Origin: Gigaspora margarita
Taxonomy: Eukaryota > Glomeromycota > Glomeromycetes > Diversisporales > Gigasporaceae
Direction: 5' to 3'
Assembly: GCA_009809945.1 (NCBI GenBank)
Contig: WTPW01000715.1
Location: 158,862 to 222,861, forward strand
Length of the DNA stretch: 64,000 bases
The notes under the pieces were generated by a model. That model was not told the DNA's origin, did not search any database, and saw only the letters and a program-made list of their open reading frames with translations. Shown here piece after piece: positions 47,621-58,439 of this stretch. Every line of letters begins with the position of its first letter. Within the stretch, counting starts at the first letter, position 1. Made by a program: the position numbers and the translations under genes.

Positions 47621-48847
47621 TGTAACTATTATTTGGGAGAGATGGGTATTTAACCAATTTAACTCTAATAATTACAAGATTATATAGATAAATTTTGTAA
47701 GAATTTTAAGACAATGTAATAGATTGTTGGGACAGATATAATGAGAATTGGACAAGAAAATATGCAACAAGACAAATGAAAAGAAAATTTTTTGATTAAA
47801 AATATGAAAAAAGGTCTTTTTAGCACTATTTAAACTTACTTCCTTTTTTTTTTTTTTTAACATTTTACAACTGAGACCATGCCTCCGTTCCATTTTATTA
47901 ATTAATGAAATTACATATTAAATATGTATACATATAATAGGTACAACATTAATAGGAGGGGAAGAAAGGCTCGGGCTACTTTACCCGAGGCCTAAAGTTA
48001 GCTATGGTAGGACAACTAGTCCTATATAGTCTTAATTTCCAAGTTTTAACCCCGGACTTCGGAATCCTACTGACCAACCTGGCCCTAGTCTCCGGAAAAT
48101 GCCGCCAGGAGTTCATGACATGATCTTCACTACGTCTCGTGACTTCAGTTAGACAAATCATCGATCCAAACTAACAAGTTAAGCCACACTAGGTTTGTTA
48201 CACCAATTACTTCATTAAGTCCATCCGTAGATGTCCCGGGTCCCTGGTTCTGCGGTGTTGCACTTCCCTAATAAGAATTAGCATTCGCTGCCAATGGGAC
48301 TCGAACTAGCAATCTTACGATTTGCGACCTCGGAGCGTAACCGCTACGCTATTGGACCCGAGGTCTAAACTTACTTCCTTTTGTTTTTATTTTAAAAATC
48401 AAAGATAAGATACTGCTTTATTAAACTTAAAAAAGATAGGTGTTTATATACATTTAGATTTACTATACTATATGCTTGATGCATTAGCATGTTAATCATG
48501 CTATTTGCTACCTAATATGATACAAAAGTACTAATTTTAAGCCCTATGTTGAATGTATTACCTCATAATTTCAAAGCACAAAATTTTCTGCCACTGCACA
48601 TTTGACATGATAGCATGTTGAGCATGCTTTATTGCTGAGATAAACAGAGGTAATCATATGGAAACCACTATGCAAACAAGTTTCCTTCTCAAATTTTGAT
48701 AAATTTAACCGAATTGGAAAAAAATGGTTATACTAATTAGGGAAAAATAGGAAAAAGATATAATCTATATATAAAAAAATTTTTTTAACAACCAAAAAAA
48801 AATAAAAATTTGAATTCTTTTAATGTCACAAATCATGATTTGTGACA
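47621..48847 (-). repeat. 5' LTR of the Ty3 element, split by a SINE
   Basis: It aligns with 40798-41494 over its whole length once the 535 bp of SINE plus target duplication is removed. Nearly all CpGs of the partner are TpG or CpA here. Confidence 0.85.
47848..48365 (-). mobile_element. tRNA-derived SINE, 518 bp, 17-bp target duplication
   Basis: It is flanked by a perfect 17-bp duplication, taaacttacttcctttt (47831-47847 and 48366-48382). On the minus strand it begins with a tRNA-like head: A box TAGCGTAGCGG (48341-48351) and B box AGTTCGAGTCC (48297-48307), the internal RNA polymerase III promoter. A body without coding signal follows, ending in a run of 11 or more A. Such a structure implies target-primed reverse transcription by a LINE. 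GC and CpG content are far above the host LTR, so it arrived after the LTR decayed. The frame at 47976-48161 is not a gene. Confidence 0.85.
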
Positions 48848-49357
48848 ATAGTAGCCATATAGTTGCTATTTAACTTCTTTTCACCTCAATAAAGAATAAC
48901 TCAAAAACAAGTTCATATTTGAATAACTCCATCAGTAAATTATATATACGTAATCTTATGTCAGATATTACGGCCCGCAATATAATGAAAATTTTACATT
49001 TGATACGATTTATTACGTAATATATTACGTTATATTATGGTAATATTATGGTTATTATTTCAAATTATTTCAAAATATATTTCAAAATAAATAAACAAAA
49101 AAAAAGGGTCGCAGGAGGTAATAGTTTGCATATTATGTGATGATTTCGCATTGTTTTGCATTGTTTTCTGAATTTTCAAAATTTTTAAAAAATAAATTAA
49201 CGATATACATATTCACATAATCACGCTTTTTTACAGATTTTTGCACAGTATCGCAATTTAATATAAAATTTTATATTTATTTATTATTATTATACATTAT
49301 ATTTTACATTTATTAAATATACATTTTAATTAATATTACATACTTTATTATATATTA

Positions 49358-50937
49358 GGGAGCTTCCAGAAATCAGCTGATTTTTGTTTACTATGAGCCT
49401 ACCACCACCCACCCACACCTGATATCCCAATTAGCCAATCAGATTTTACGATTATTAAAAAGTTAAATATAAAATTTAATAGTAAATAACTTTTGATCTA
49501 CTGGACCAAATTTGATGATTCAACTATCAAAATGATCCTCTCAACGAGAGGATTCTAGTGAGCCCAAATTGTTAAAATCCAATCACAGGATCCTGTGGTT
49601 GGAATAGATTTGTGTTACTATAAAAGTTCTATAATTTATAACTATTTATAGTAACACAAATTTATTTCGATCTTGGGATCCTGTGATTGGATTTTAACGA
49701 TTTTGGTCTTGGTTGAATCCTCTCATTGAGGGGATCATTTTGGTAGTAAAAACATCGAAATTGGCCCAGTAGATCAGAAGTTATTAACAATTAAATATTA
49801 ATATTTAATTGTTAATAACTTCTGATCTACTGGGCCAATTTCGATGTTTTTACTACCAAAATGATCCCCTCAATGAGAGGATTCCAGCAAGCCCAAAATC
49901 GTTAAAATCCAATCACAGGATCCCGTGATCGGAATAGATTTGTGTTACTATAAAAGTTCTATAATTTATTAAATAATTATAACCTATTTATAGTAACACA
50001 AATTTATTTCGATCTTNNNNNNNNNNNNNNNNNNNNNNNNNNNNNNNNNNNNNNNNNNNNNNNNNNNNNNNCATCGAAATTGGCCCAGTAGATCAGAAGT
50101 TATTAACAATTAAATATTAATATTTAATTGTTAATAACTTCTGATCTACTGGGCCAATTTCGATGATTTTACTACCAAAATGATCCTCTCAATGAGAGGA
50201 TTCTAGAAGCCCAAAATCGTTAAAATCCAGTCACAGGATCCTAAGATCGAAATAAATTTGTGTTACTATAAATAGGTTATAATTATTTAATAAATTATAG
50301 AACTTTTATAGTAACACAAATCTATTCCGATCACGGGATCCTGTGATTGGATTTTAACGATTTTGGGCTTGCTGGAATCCTCTCATTGAGGGGATCATTT
50401 TGGTTGTAAAATCATCGAAATTGGCCCACTAGATCAGAAGTTATTAACAATTAAATATTAATATTTAATTGTTAGTAACTTCTGATCTACTGGGCCAATT
50501 TCGATGATTTTACAACCAAAATGATCCCCTCAATGAGAGGATTCTAACAAGACCAAAATCGTTAAAATCCAATCACTGGATCCCAAGATCGAAATAAATT
50601 TGTGTTACTATAAATGGTTATAATTATTTGATAAATTATAGAACTTTTACAGTAACACAAATCTATTCCGATCACAGGATCCTGTGATTGGATTTTAACA
50701 ATTTTGGGCTCACTAGAATTCTCTCGTTAAGAGGATCATTTTGGTAGTTGAATCATCAAATTTGGTTCAGTAGATCAAAAGTTATTAATTATTAAATATT
50801 ATTGATAAATATATAATTTTGGTCAAAAATAATTTTGCAACTTTGGCCGGAATTATGAAATTTTGGCCGGAATTACACCTGATACTTCAGCTGAACCACC
50901 CACCCACCCAGAAATCAGCTGATTTCTGGAAGCTCCC
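49358..50937. mobile_element. Foldback array with PIF-like ends
   Basis: The terminal inverted repeats gggagcttccagaaatcagc are flanked by TTA (49355-49357 and 50938-50940). Between them are serial palindromes of about 340 bp: one symmetry centre is ttaatatttaattgtta (near 49800, 50120 and 50460), the other joins gtgttactataaa to tttatagtaacac (near 49640, 49980, 50290 and 50630). Each arm contains gatctactgggccaatttcg and gttaaaatccaatcacagga. A run of N (50017-50071) marks an unresolved piece. No transposase is seen. Confidence 0.8.
50017..50071. other. Assembly gap (55 N)
   Basis: Unknown bases lie inside the palindromic array, where assembly is expected to fail. The true copy number of the array is uncertain. 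Confidence 0.98.
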
Positions 50938-50940
50938 TTA

Positions 50941-51080
50941 CATTATTAGTATTATTTACATTATTACAAATATTTTAAACTACTTTTGCACTTCGTCGCA
51001 TCTATTTCTATCACTATATACAAAAAACTAGCCCTATTTTAAACTACTTTCGCACTTCGTTGCATCTAATTCTATTACTA
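50941..51080. repeat. Tandem pair of about 65 bp, target of the Tigger insertion
   Basis: Two copies of ttaaactactttcgcacttc followed by gcatctaattctattacta-like sequence. The first continues into tatacaaaaaactagcccta. In the second copy the same continuation is found only after the Tigger element, at 58254. Confidence 0.75.
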
Positions 51081-51402
51081 CACAGTGGCTCTCGATATAA
51101 CGGATGTCATGGTTCCAGTCCTTTTCTCCGTTATATCAAAAGATCCATAATATCAAAATCTCATGATATACCAGATATTATAATAAATCATATAGATCTC
51201 CGCTATATCAAGAAAATATTTTTTAAGCATCAAAAATACAAACTTATAACAAATTAATTTAGTTGAATATTATTGGTTTGCTAATACTAGTGGTAAGTAC
51301 TTTTATTTGGGGCATGTCAAACAATAGTAACTTTAATGATTTAACAAAATACACAATGTAATATGTGATTGATTTATACATATAAGTCATATCAGGGTAA
51401 AT

Positions 51403-51720
51403 TGCATCCACTTATTTGCGCAGGTAATACAAGCTCCTGGAGAGGAAATAGCCAATCGGAGAGTGCATATTTTGACTATCAGCCCATTGAAGAATTAGAA
51501 CATGCGTAAAAGAAGAAAAAAGCGAATATATGCAAAAACTAATGTTTAAATCGATCTTGGTGCACCAATTAAAAATGATGGGAATGAAATTTTATTTATA
51601 ATAAACATCATTATAACTCTACAGTATCTAACATTAAGGCCCTAACCTAAATTTTTATCTCATGCACTTAGTTTATTTACAAAATTGGATTTTGTATTAC
51701 CCGCGCAAATAAGTAAAATG
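51403..51720. mobile_element. MITE, ACTTATTTGYG family, 318 bp
   Basis: The 8-bp duplication gggtaaat flanks it (51395-51402 and 51721-51728). Inverted ends share cttatttgcgcaggtaatac and cttatttgcgcgggtaatac; the outermost 6-7 bases are not conserved. The interior holds ttaaaaatgatgggaatgaa, the core seen at 36500, 62345 and 62790. Same family as 36355-36700. Confidence 0.8.
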
Positions 51721-52536
51721 GGGTAAATCAATGAGCTTTAGTAACTCTGGTCTTTCTTCCCCATAATTGAATAAATAAAGGTCAATCCAGTAAAACATTG
51801 TAATGTAAATTCAAGGATGCAATTAGAATTAAAAGTATTAGAGTATGCGAAGAAGGTATTGTTAGAATCAAACTAAAGTACAAATAATTAGAATGCGAAA
51901 ATGAGCCTATTCATATTGCGGTCATTGGTGAACTAACTGGCACGATATTTAAATAGCATAGAGAATATAAAAATTATATCATTATTTTTTTCACCAATAC
52001 ATGTTTTAGTATCTTTTTATCGCAAAATATAGCTTCATATGTTGGGCTAATAACTATAAGTATCTTTAGTTGACCTGTATGCCAATTGATATTTGCTGTT
52101 TGGTATCAAGTAATAATGCTAAATTCCTCCCATTATTGCTGTAACTAGTTACGGCAATGATTCTACTGCATTACTAGTAGCGAGCTATTTCTATTCCTTT
52201 AATCAGAATTTCTAACGATGTTATAGTCCAGTCTAGTTCAGTTGAGTTTATAAAAGACTGTTTATATATTTAGCTATTGATTTGTGAACTAGACCGGACC
52301 AGACTAAGAACTATAATTGGGCCATCAGAGCCATATAATCAGGTAATAACAGCAATATCCAACATATTATGTGTATCAGATTTAGCTCTATGCATTGACG
52401 AAGTCACGCTAGGGTTATTTTCGCGAGGATAACCTGATTTGTGGCTTATATGAAATTGAGGCTTATATGAAAAAGGTAATAGCATATGATTGTATACAAT
52501 GGGGATTATAGATGCATGTTATAATTTTAGATACGC
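51721..52536. other. AT-rich Tigger interior
   Basis: No coding signal was recognised. A weak inverted pair (tagtccagtctagttcagt near 52225 and a complement-like actagaccggaccagacta near 52288) is present. Confidence 0.35.
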
Positions 52537-53145
52537 AGAGATTATAAAGATACATGTGGGAGTAAATGGTGAATCTCAGTGCTTTCTTTCTTCGCTTGTC
52601 TTGTCACTTGTTCTCTTCGGTGCCAGATTATGATCTGGCTCCCATCCCTCCTGCCCTCTCTCATTCATTGCACCTAGCACCTAGTGCCCTGCCTGTTGTT
52701 ATATGTAACGAGTTGAATGCACCGCACCATAGCGTGAGCTCGAACTCACTGATGTCATGTAAAACTGAGTTGAATGCGCCGCATCTTAGCGTGGGCTCGA
52801 ACTTATTGAGGTTGTCATGTGTACTGAGTTGAATACGCCGCACCATAGCGTGGGCTCGAACTTGCTGTTATAAAAATCGATGTTGTATATAATGAGTTGA
52901 ATTTGCCGCACCATAAGTGTAGGTTTGGACTCGCTATTAGAAAAAAAAAAAAGATGCGCCATACCTTAGCGTTGACGATCCTCAATTATGCTTTGTTACA
53001 TGACATATCACGTGTACATAGAGGTGTTATGAGCACAGTATACGTAGATTTTTATGAACATTGTAGAGTTGTTACGAGCATAGTATGTAATAGTAGAAGA
53101 GAAAAGTGAAGGAGTGGAGCACTACTCCCATTATGTATCTTCATA
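52537..53145. mobile_element. TIR element carrying tRNA-like tandem boxes
   Basis: The left end agagattataaagatacatg and the right end, on the other strand, agaaattatgaagatacata, are inverted, each followed by gggagta. Inside are four units of about 60-70 bp with gagttgaatgcgccgcacca and tagcgtgggctcgaactt. The last words resemble, by eye only, polymerase III A and B boxes. A worn relative is at 20770-21345. Open frames here follow the repeat and are not genes. Confidence 0.6.
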
Positions 53146-53545
53146 ATTTCTAATAAAGAAGTGTTTAATATGAAATCCGAGTGAGAATAATATTAGCACT
53201 GAACTGCTTTTAATCAAATTTGAACTTGGACTGTATTTAACCAGGATATTGCTGAAGAAGTTATTTGGGACTATGACATCACTGAGAATTACTCAAAGGT
53301 TGCTAGTATAAGTAGAATAAATCTACGGTATTGAAACATGTTATTGTAAACGATTTAGAATAAAAGAATTTATTTGTAGTGCCAGATATTATTTTCTACT
53401 GTGAAAATAGAGATTCTTATAGTAAGGAATTAAAAATATTTTATTTCATGTAAAATTGTTATATTTAATAAACTTATAATTTCTTTACATTTATAATAGT
53501 AACATTGCATTACTAGCTATTCGAAAAATAAAATAAAAATTTCTA

Positions 53546-55211
53546 AACTGTAAGGTTAATAAATTCTTCTAACGTAGCTTGTCTTTTACTTTCATTATGC
53601 AAATAAATGATATACTTTTTAAGGCTGCACAAATCTTTCATTAAAGATGAAGTAATTTCTAGATCATTCTGCTGAATATATTTTATCAAGTTATCAAGTC
53701 CTACGATTGCATCACCAATTTTAACCATTTCTTCTTGTTTTTTTTTCTGATTCACTCTCATCTTGTCCATTTACTATATCAATAATTTTATTTATAGTTA
53801 AGTCTTCTTCAATGTTCATATAATTATCGACCTCAATATATTCTTGTACATCTAAAGAATTATCAATCGGTAAACGTTCAATAAGATTTATAATCTCTGC
53901 TTCCAATTTAGCTTTTTCAGACACAGAGGCTTCTGATTCGGTTTCTTCATGCATAGAGGTAAAATTATCATCCAAAATTTCCATAGATGGAAGTATACCA
54001 GCCCTACCCCAGCTACAAATAATTGTACTTGAAGTAACATTTTTCTATGCTTGAGCCACAAAATTAATTGCATCATATAATGTAATATCAGAAGGAACTG
54101 GATTGTCTTCAGTAATTGCATCATAAGCTTCTAGATGGTTTTGACAAAAAATGCACCGATATTGTGCCTACAATAAATATTATTTTTTATTAAATAGTAA
54201 AATTATAAATTATTTATTTAAAAATTACCTTGAGGCTATAACCAATTCCTTGATCGATAGGTTGAAGACAAGACATTGTATTTGGTGGTAAAAAGTGTAT
54301 ATGAATGTTTGATAAGTCTTGAATATTTTCTGAATTGTGAGATGAAGCATTATCAAGAAGTAAAATAATGTTTCGTTGAGCAAGTCTCATTTGATTATTG
54401 AATCGTTCTAAAAAATGGTTAAATATACTTCTTTGCATCCACCCTTTTTTATTCCAGTAATACCAGACTGGAAGAGTAGATTTTTCAATACCACAAAGAA
54501 CACGTGGGGTTTTGTATTTGTGAATAAAGAGGAGTGGTAATTTTTTATTACCAGTAGAATTACAAGTAATCATAACTGTAACTCTATCCTTTGATTTTTT
54601 CCCCTAAAACTGGGCCATGAGCAAGTGTCTTGCTTGGCTCAAGTCGCCAAAAAAGTGCTGTTTCATCACAGTTGAATATATCTTTAGGTTCATAATTTCG
54701 AAGAACATCTTGAAGTTCTAGGCGAAAATTTAAAATATCTTCCAAAGGCACACTACCAGCTTCTCCTTGACGTCAATAAGAAGAAATGGCATTTCTTTTT
54801 TTAAAATTAGCAGCCAACCATCGGATGCATTAAATCTGGTAATTTCAAATTGATTAGCAAATTCCTTAGCCTTGGCTTGAAAAAGATGGCCAGTAAGAGT
54901 AAGTTCATTTTTAATTGCTTGCTCAACCCAAATAGATATCGCCTCTTCAAGTTCAGGATTATCAGGCTTTCTTTGACGTTTAACTTGGATTAAAGTGGAA
55001 GTATCATCGAGACCTAACCAGTGCTCAAAGCGTTTGATAATGTCAGATACTGATTGTTCACTTATTCCATACTCTTTAGCCAAATTTACTCCTTTTAAAT
55101 TAGGATTATTACGTTTTTTTCACATAATTCTTTTTTTTGTACACCAGTTAAAGATACTCTTTTTTTTATATTGGTATCTGAGTTTTCTTTATGTTTTTTG
55201 ATTTTATTCAT
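53546..55211 (-). pseudogene. Tigger/pogo DDE transposase with CENP-B-like DNA-binding domain
   Basis: The start is at ATG 55211-55209 (MNKIKKHKENSDTNIKKRVS). The N-terminal helix-turn-helix follows (LAKEYGISEQSVSDIIKRFE) and then a second DNA-binding domain (ELEEAISIWVEQAIKN). The catalytic triad is readable: FNCDETALFW (about 54670), ILLLDNASSH (Asp 54352-54354) and LQPIDQG, with 32 residues between the last two. A 60-nt intron (54169-54228, GTAATT..GTAG) splits the part after the third Asp. The acidic C-terminus ends at 53546. Frame breaks lie at A/T runs near 55114-55120, 54595-54600 and 53738-53746, so it is either dead or affected by homopolymer errors. It would cut and paste the surrounding element at TA sites. 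Confidence 0.85.
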
Positions 55212-55583
55212 AATGAATACAATTTATCAATATGCGATTTGGACCATGCTTTTTTATATTTATTTTTACAGGTTATTTATACAGATTAGTTAGCAAAAAT
55301 GTATTTTTATAAACTTCTTGTTATGAAATTTTACTATCATTACTAACATCTAATCCCTATTACTATCATCACTAATTGTCTAATCCTATTACGCATACTA
55401 TTATCACTAATTGTCTAATCTATTACTATCATCACTAATCGTCTAATCTTACTATCATCACTAATTGTCTAATCCCTATTTAGATACCAGAATAGAGTTC
55501 CAGATTCAAATGTTTTTTATTAAAATGTACTTTTTTACATGTACTCATATAATACTCAAGCTCCAATCGCTATTGTATTTTCT

Positions 55584-55654
<71 letters not shown>

Positions 55655-56220
55655 TTAGTAAGTTCATTTTTTTATGTATAATCAAATACTTGCATATCAT
55701 TCTGAAACTTCATATCATTCTAAAATCTTACATCGTTCTGAGACCTTGTTACTATTATTAGTCAGTTAAGTCCGTTATTAAATTAAAGGGCATATAACAA
55801 CTTATTTAATCACAATATTCAATATTGAGGTCACCAATGCCTCTGTACGAAGGTAAGTATCTAATTGACCTTTTTAATATTTTTTTAAAAAATGAAAGAA
55901 GCGATTAAATTTTTATTTTCTTATTTTTTGTACGTATGACATTTGACTCAAATTAATTATATCAATTATGTCAAATTACATCATTAATTACTTATACGAT
56001 ATTTAACTCACTGATAATTACATTTTTTATGCATTCGAGAACCAATGAACTTTTTTTCAATATGCCATTAACTCTTGCGCTAGGCACTCCTCAACTGGAT
56101 CATAACAATGATTTACTATTGTTATTATTATTTATTCTGAAACCTTATTGTTATATTTTTTTTTCATATTATATTAATTTAGTTATATGCAACATTTCGT
56201 TCGAGTTGACGTAAGTCAAC
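55212..56220. repeat. Low-complexity spacer with atcactaattgtctaatc repeats and poly(T)
   Basis: At 55330-55480 a unit near tattactatcatcactaatt gtctaatcc is repeated four to five times. At 55584-55650 there is a poly(T) run of more than 60 bases. Open frames across it are artefacts. Confidence 0.8.
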
Positions 56221-57221
56221 AGATCAAAAAGCTGCTAAGCGGAAACAGGCTTGCTAAGCCCCAAAAAGAAACCCCCAGTTCAGCGGTCAACAGTATGAAA
56301 ACAGGGAAAAAACTGAATCTCATGCGATAACATATGCAAGATAAGTGTAATTTAATCAATTGTCCGATTTGGAATTATTAAATGTTTACTATTAAATTAA
56401 TATATATTATGGCGGGGGCCTGTACACAATCAGATAACTTGCAATTGCGATAGTGAGTTCACACTCTACCCACCCACCGAGAGGAATTCTGCCATTTTGT
56501 TATTTCTTTAAACTTCATGTCTAGTCGGCCTGCTTTATGCAGTGTGGGAGACCTCCGACTGATGATACACATTACAAATAATGCTAATGACAGTTATACC
56601 CGGCACAAATTGTAGTTGCTATTTCCAGGAGTATAGCCAGTCTCAGCTTGTGCATCAATCACATCGAAGTGTCACATGCATGCATTAATTTTCAAATTAT
56701 TATAGCATTTATGCATGTTTCATTTCTTGATTTAGATCATTATTCTAGTGCAGAGTGCCCAGTTATTTTTATTTGTCACTCGACCTATTTCCAACACATA
56801 GCAATGAAATACATAAATGGGATTTTGCCTCACTAGTTACATGATCTGCAGACATTTCATAGCATTGGTTTGTTTATTTCCTTAAATTTCTGAAATTCTT
56901 GGTATGTATCGTTGTTGATTTCTTACAAACCCTTAATAATTTTCTCATATCAATAACCATCCAACCATCTATGTCAGTGAATCCAAGGCTTTTACTCATG
57001 GCTTAAATGCTGGCTGCTAAAAAAGGGTTAACATTCGAAAATAAGCCAAGTGGTGGGAGGGCGGGACTATCGATAAAGCTAGACTAACGTCGAGCTAACA
57101 GCAAAGACAAAAGAGGTAGAACAATTTCCATCTTTATTCCACGGGTCTTATATAACAACCCATGCTTTTTATATTTGGTTATTGCATGGGATTGTACGTC
57201 AGATGCCGTGGAATAATATAG
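56221..57221. other. Tigger interior without recognised gene
   Basis: Some GC-richer patches occur (56220-56330 and 56400-56560), but no motif or frame of note. These may be further worn insertions. Confidence 0.35.
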
Positions 57222-57292
57222 TTATTGTATGGGTATATGAATAACCTGTGGCCTTTGGCCATGGTTATTCACTACATACCCATATAATAACA
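57222..57292. repeat. 71-bp inverted repeat
   Basis: gttattgtatgggtatatga is mirrored by catacccatataataac around a small inner palindrome (tggcctttggcca). Confidence 0.65.
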
Positions 57293-57508
57293 ATCATTTA
57301 TCTCGCTTAAATTACTACTCCTTATGACCTCATACTTACTCAACCATCCATTATCCCTTAATCAATACATCATACATACCTCACTCTTAAATACATCACT
57401 CCTGTCATCAAAAACTTAACACTTACCCATCAATTACCCTGCATCATGGGCCCAGGTCAAGGTCTCATGACAAAAGAATGCCTATAACTTCATTCACGGC
57501 ATCAACAG

Positions 57509-57638
57509 TATCTAAAGTAGCACTAGTGATATAATGAAAATGATTAAACTAAACTCGATAATGTTTTTTTATTTTTATTCTATAGACATAGAATTAAAAT
57601 AAAACAATTATCGTAATATCACTCGTGCTATTTTAGAT
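57509..57638. mobile_element. 130-bp MITE, ATCTAAARTAGCAC ends
   Basis: The left tatctaaagtagcactagtg and the right, on the other strand, catctaaaatagcacgagtg, are inverted, and the arms continue to pair (gataatgttttttta with taaaacaattatc). Related to 37629-37774. Confidence 0.6.
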
Positions 57639-58439
57639 GTTAGAAATAGCTAGATACTCTGTTTTATTGTTCGTTCCTAATACTAATATGTATAATTATA
57701 ATATAAATTATCTACACAACATGTGTATGATTGTTAATATAAATTCATATAATCTACTTGTATATATTTATTTTTTTATCATGCGTTAATTCACATTAAT
57801 AACCCATGTCAAAATCTGTGCCTTTTTGCCGCCAACTTGTACCTTTATGGTACATTTTTTTTATAGGGCTGCTCTTATAATGTGTTTAAGCTGTTAACTA
57901 TAAATCAAAGTTTGGTTGATAGATTGTAAGCTTCGTATAAAATTTTAAAATAATAAATCTTTTTAATAATTCTGTATTATGATTGGTTTGTTATCACGGG
58001 AAGTCACAGATAGTCATAGGTAGATCTACAAAAATTTACCAATAATATGAATGTCCGTTTAATCAAATGATTTTTTACTATATTGGCATATAGTGGTTTT
58101 AAATTAAAATCTGTTATAAATTATATCACGAGATTACTATTAATCTCCAGTATATCCAAATAATTTTACTAGTAATAATTTGGTTCCATTAAAATTCTCT
58201 GCACTAAGCAATATCCGTTATATCGGTGGTCCATTATATCGAGAGCCACTGTGTATATACAAAAAACTAACCCTATACACTTATTTTCGCTCATCCCAAA
58301 GTTAGCTATTATCTTCGCTTCTTTGTTTTCTATCATCTTTGCTTTGGCTATTTTTTTTGTTTCAGCTATAACCTTTGTTTTGTTCTCTTTTTCTAAATAC
58401 TTCAAAAAAGTGAAAAAAATAAAAAAAAACATTTCTCAG

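Larger units (their letters stand above)
40798..48847 (-). mobile_element. Ty3/gypsy LTR retrotransposon, near full length, inactive
   Basis: The element has two LTRs of nearly equal length (697 and 692 bp without the SINE) and a 5-bp target duplication, atagt (40793-40797 and 48848-48852). A primer-binding site lies at 47603-47620 and a polypurine tract GTGGAGGAGTA at about 41495-41505. The domain order on the minus strand is gag, protease, RT, RNase H, integrase, which defines Ty3/gypsy. Coding frames are broken by stops and frameshifts throughout, so it is dead. A SINE lies in the 5' LTR. CpG dinucleotides are common in the 3' 1.9 kb and nearly absent elsewhere. Confidence 0.9.
51081..58253 (-). 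mobile_element. Tigger/pogo (Tc1/mariner) transposon, 7.2 kb, TA target
   Basis: The ends read CACAGTGGCTCTCGATATAA on the left and the same on the other strand at the right, with TA on both sides (51079-51080 and 58254-58255). The subterminal word ccgttatatc recurs at both ends. It contains a pogo-type transposase on the minus strand (53546-55211). It is far longer than a typical Tigger because other repeats lie inside (51403-51720, 52537-53145, 57509-57638 and others). The uninterrupted target is visible as a tandem copy at about 51010-51040. Confidence 0.85.

Noticed and set aside
48281-48365. A tRNA gene on the minus strand
   Set aside because: A and B boxes and a D-arm are present, but the anticodon and acceptor stems do not pair. 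The piece is the head of an element with poly(A) and a target duplication, so it is a SINE head.
55465-55761. A 98-residue F-rich membrane protein
   Set aside because: The frame runs through a poly(T) tract of more than 60 bases and has no other support.
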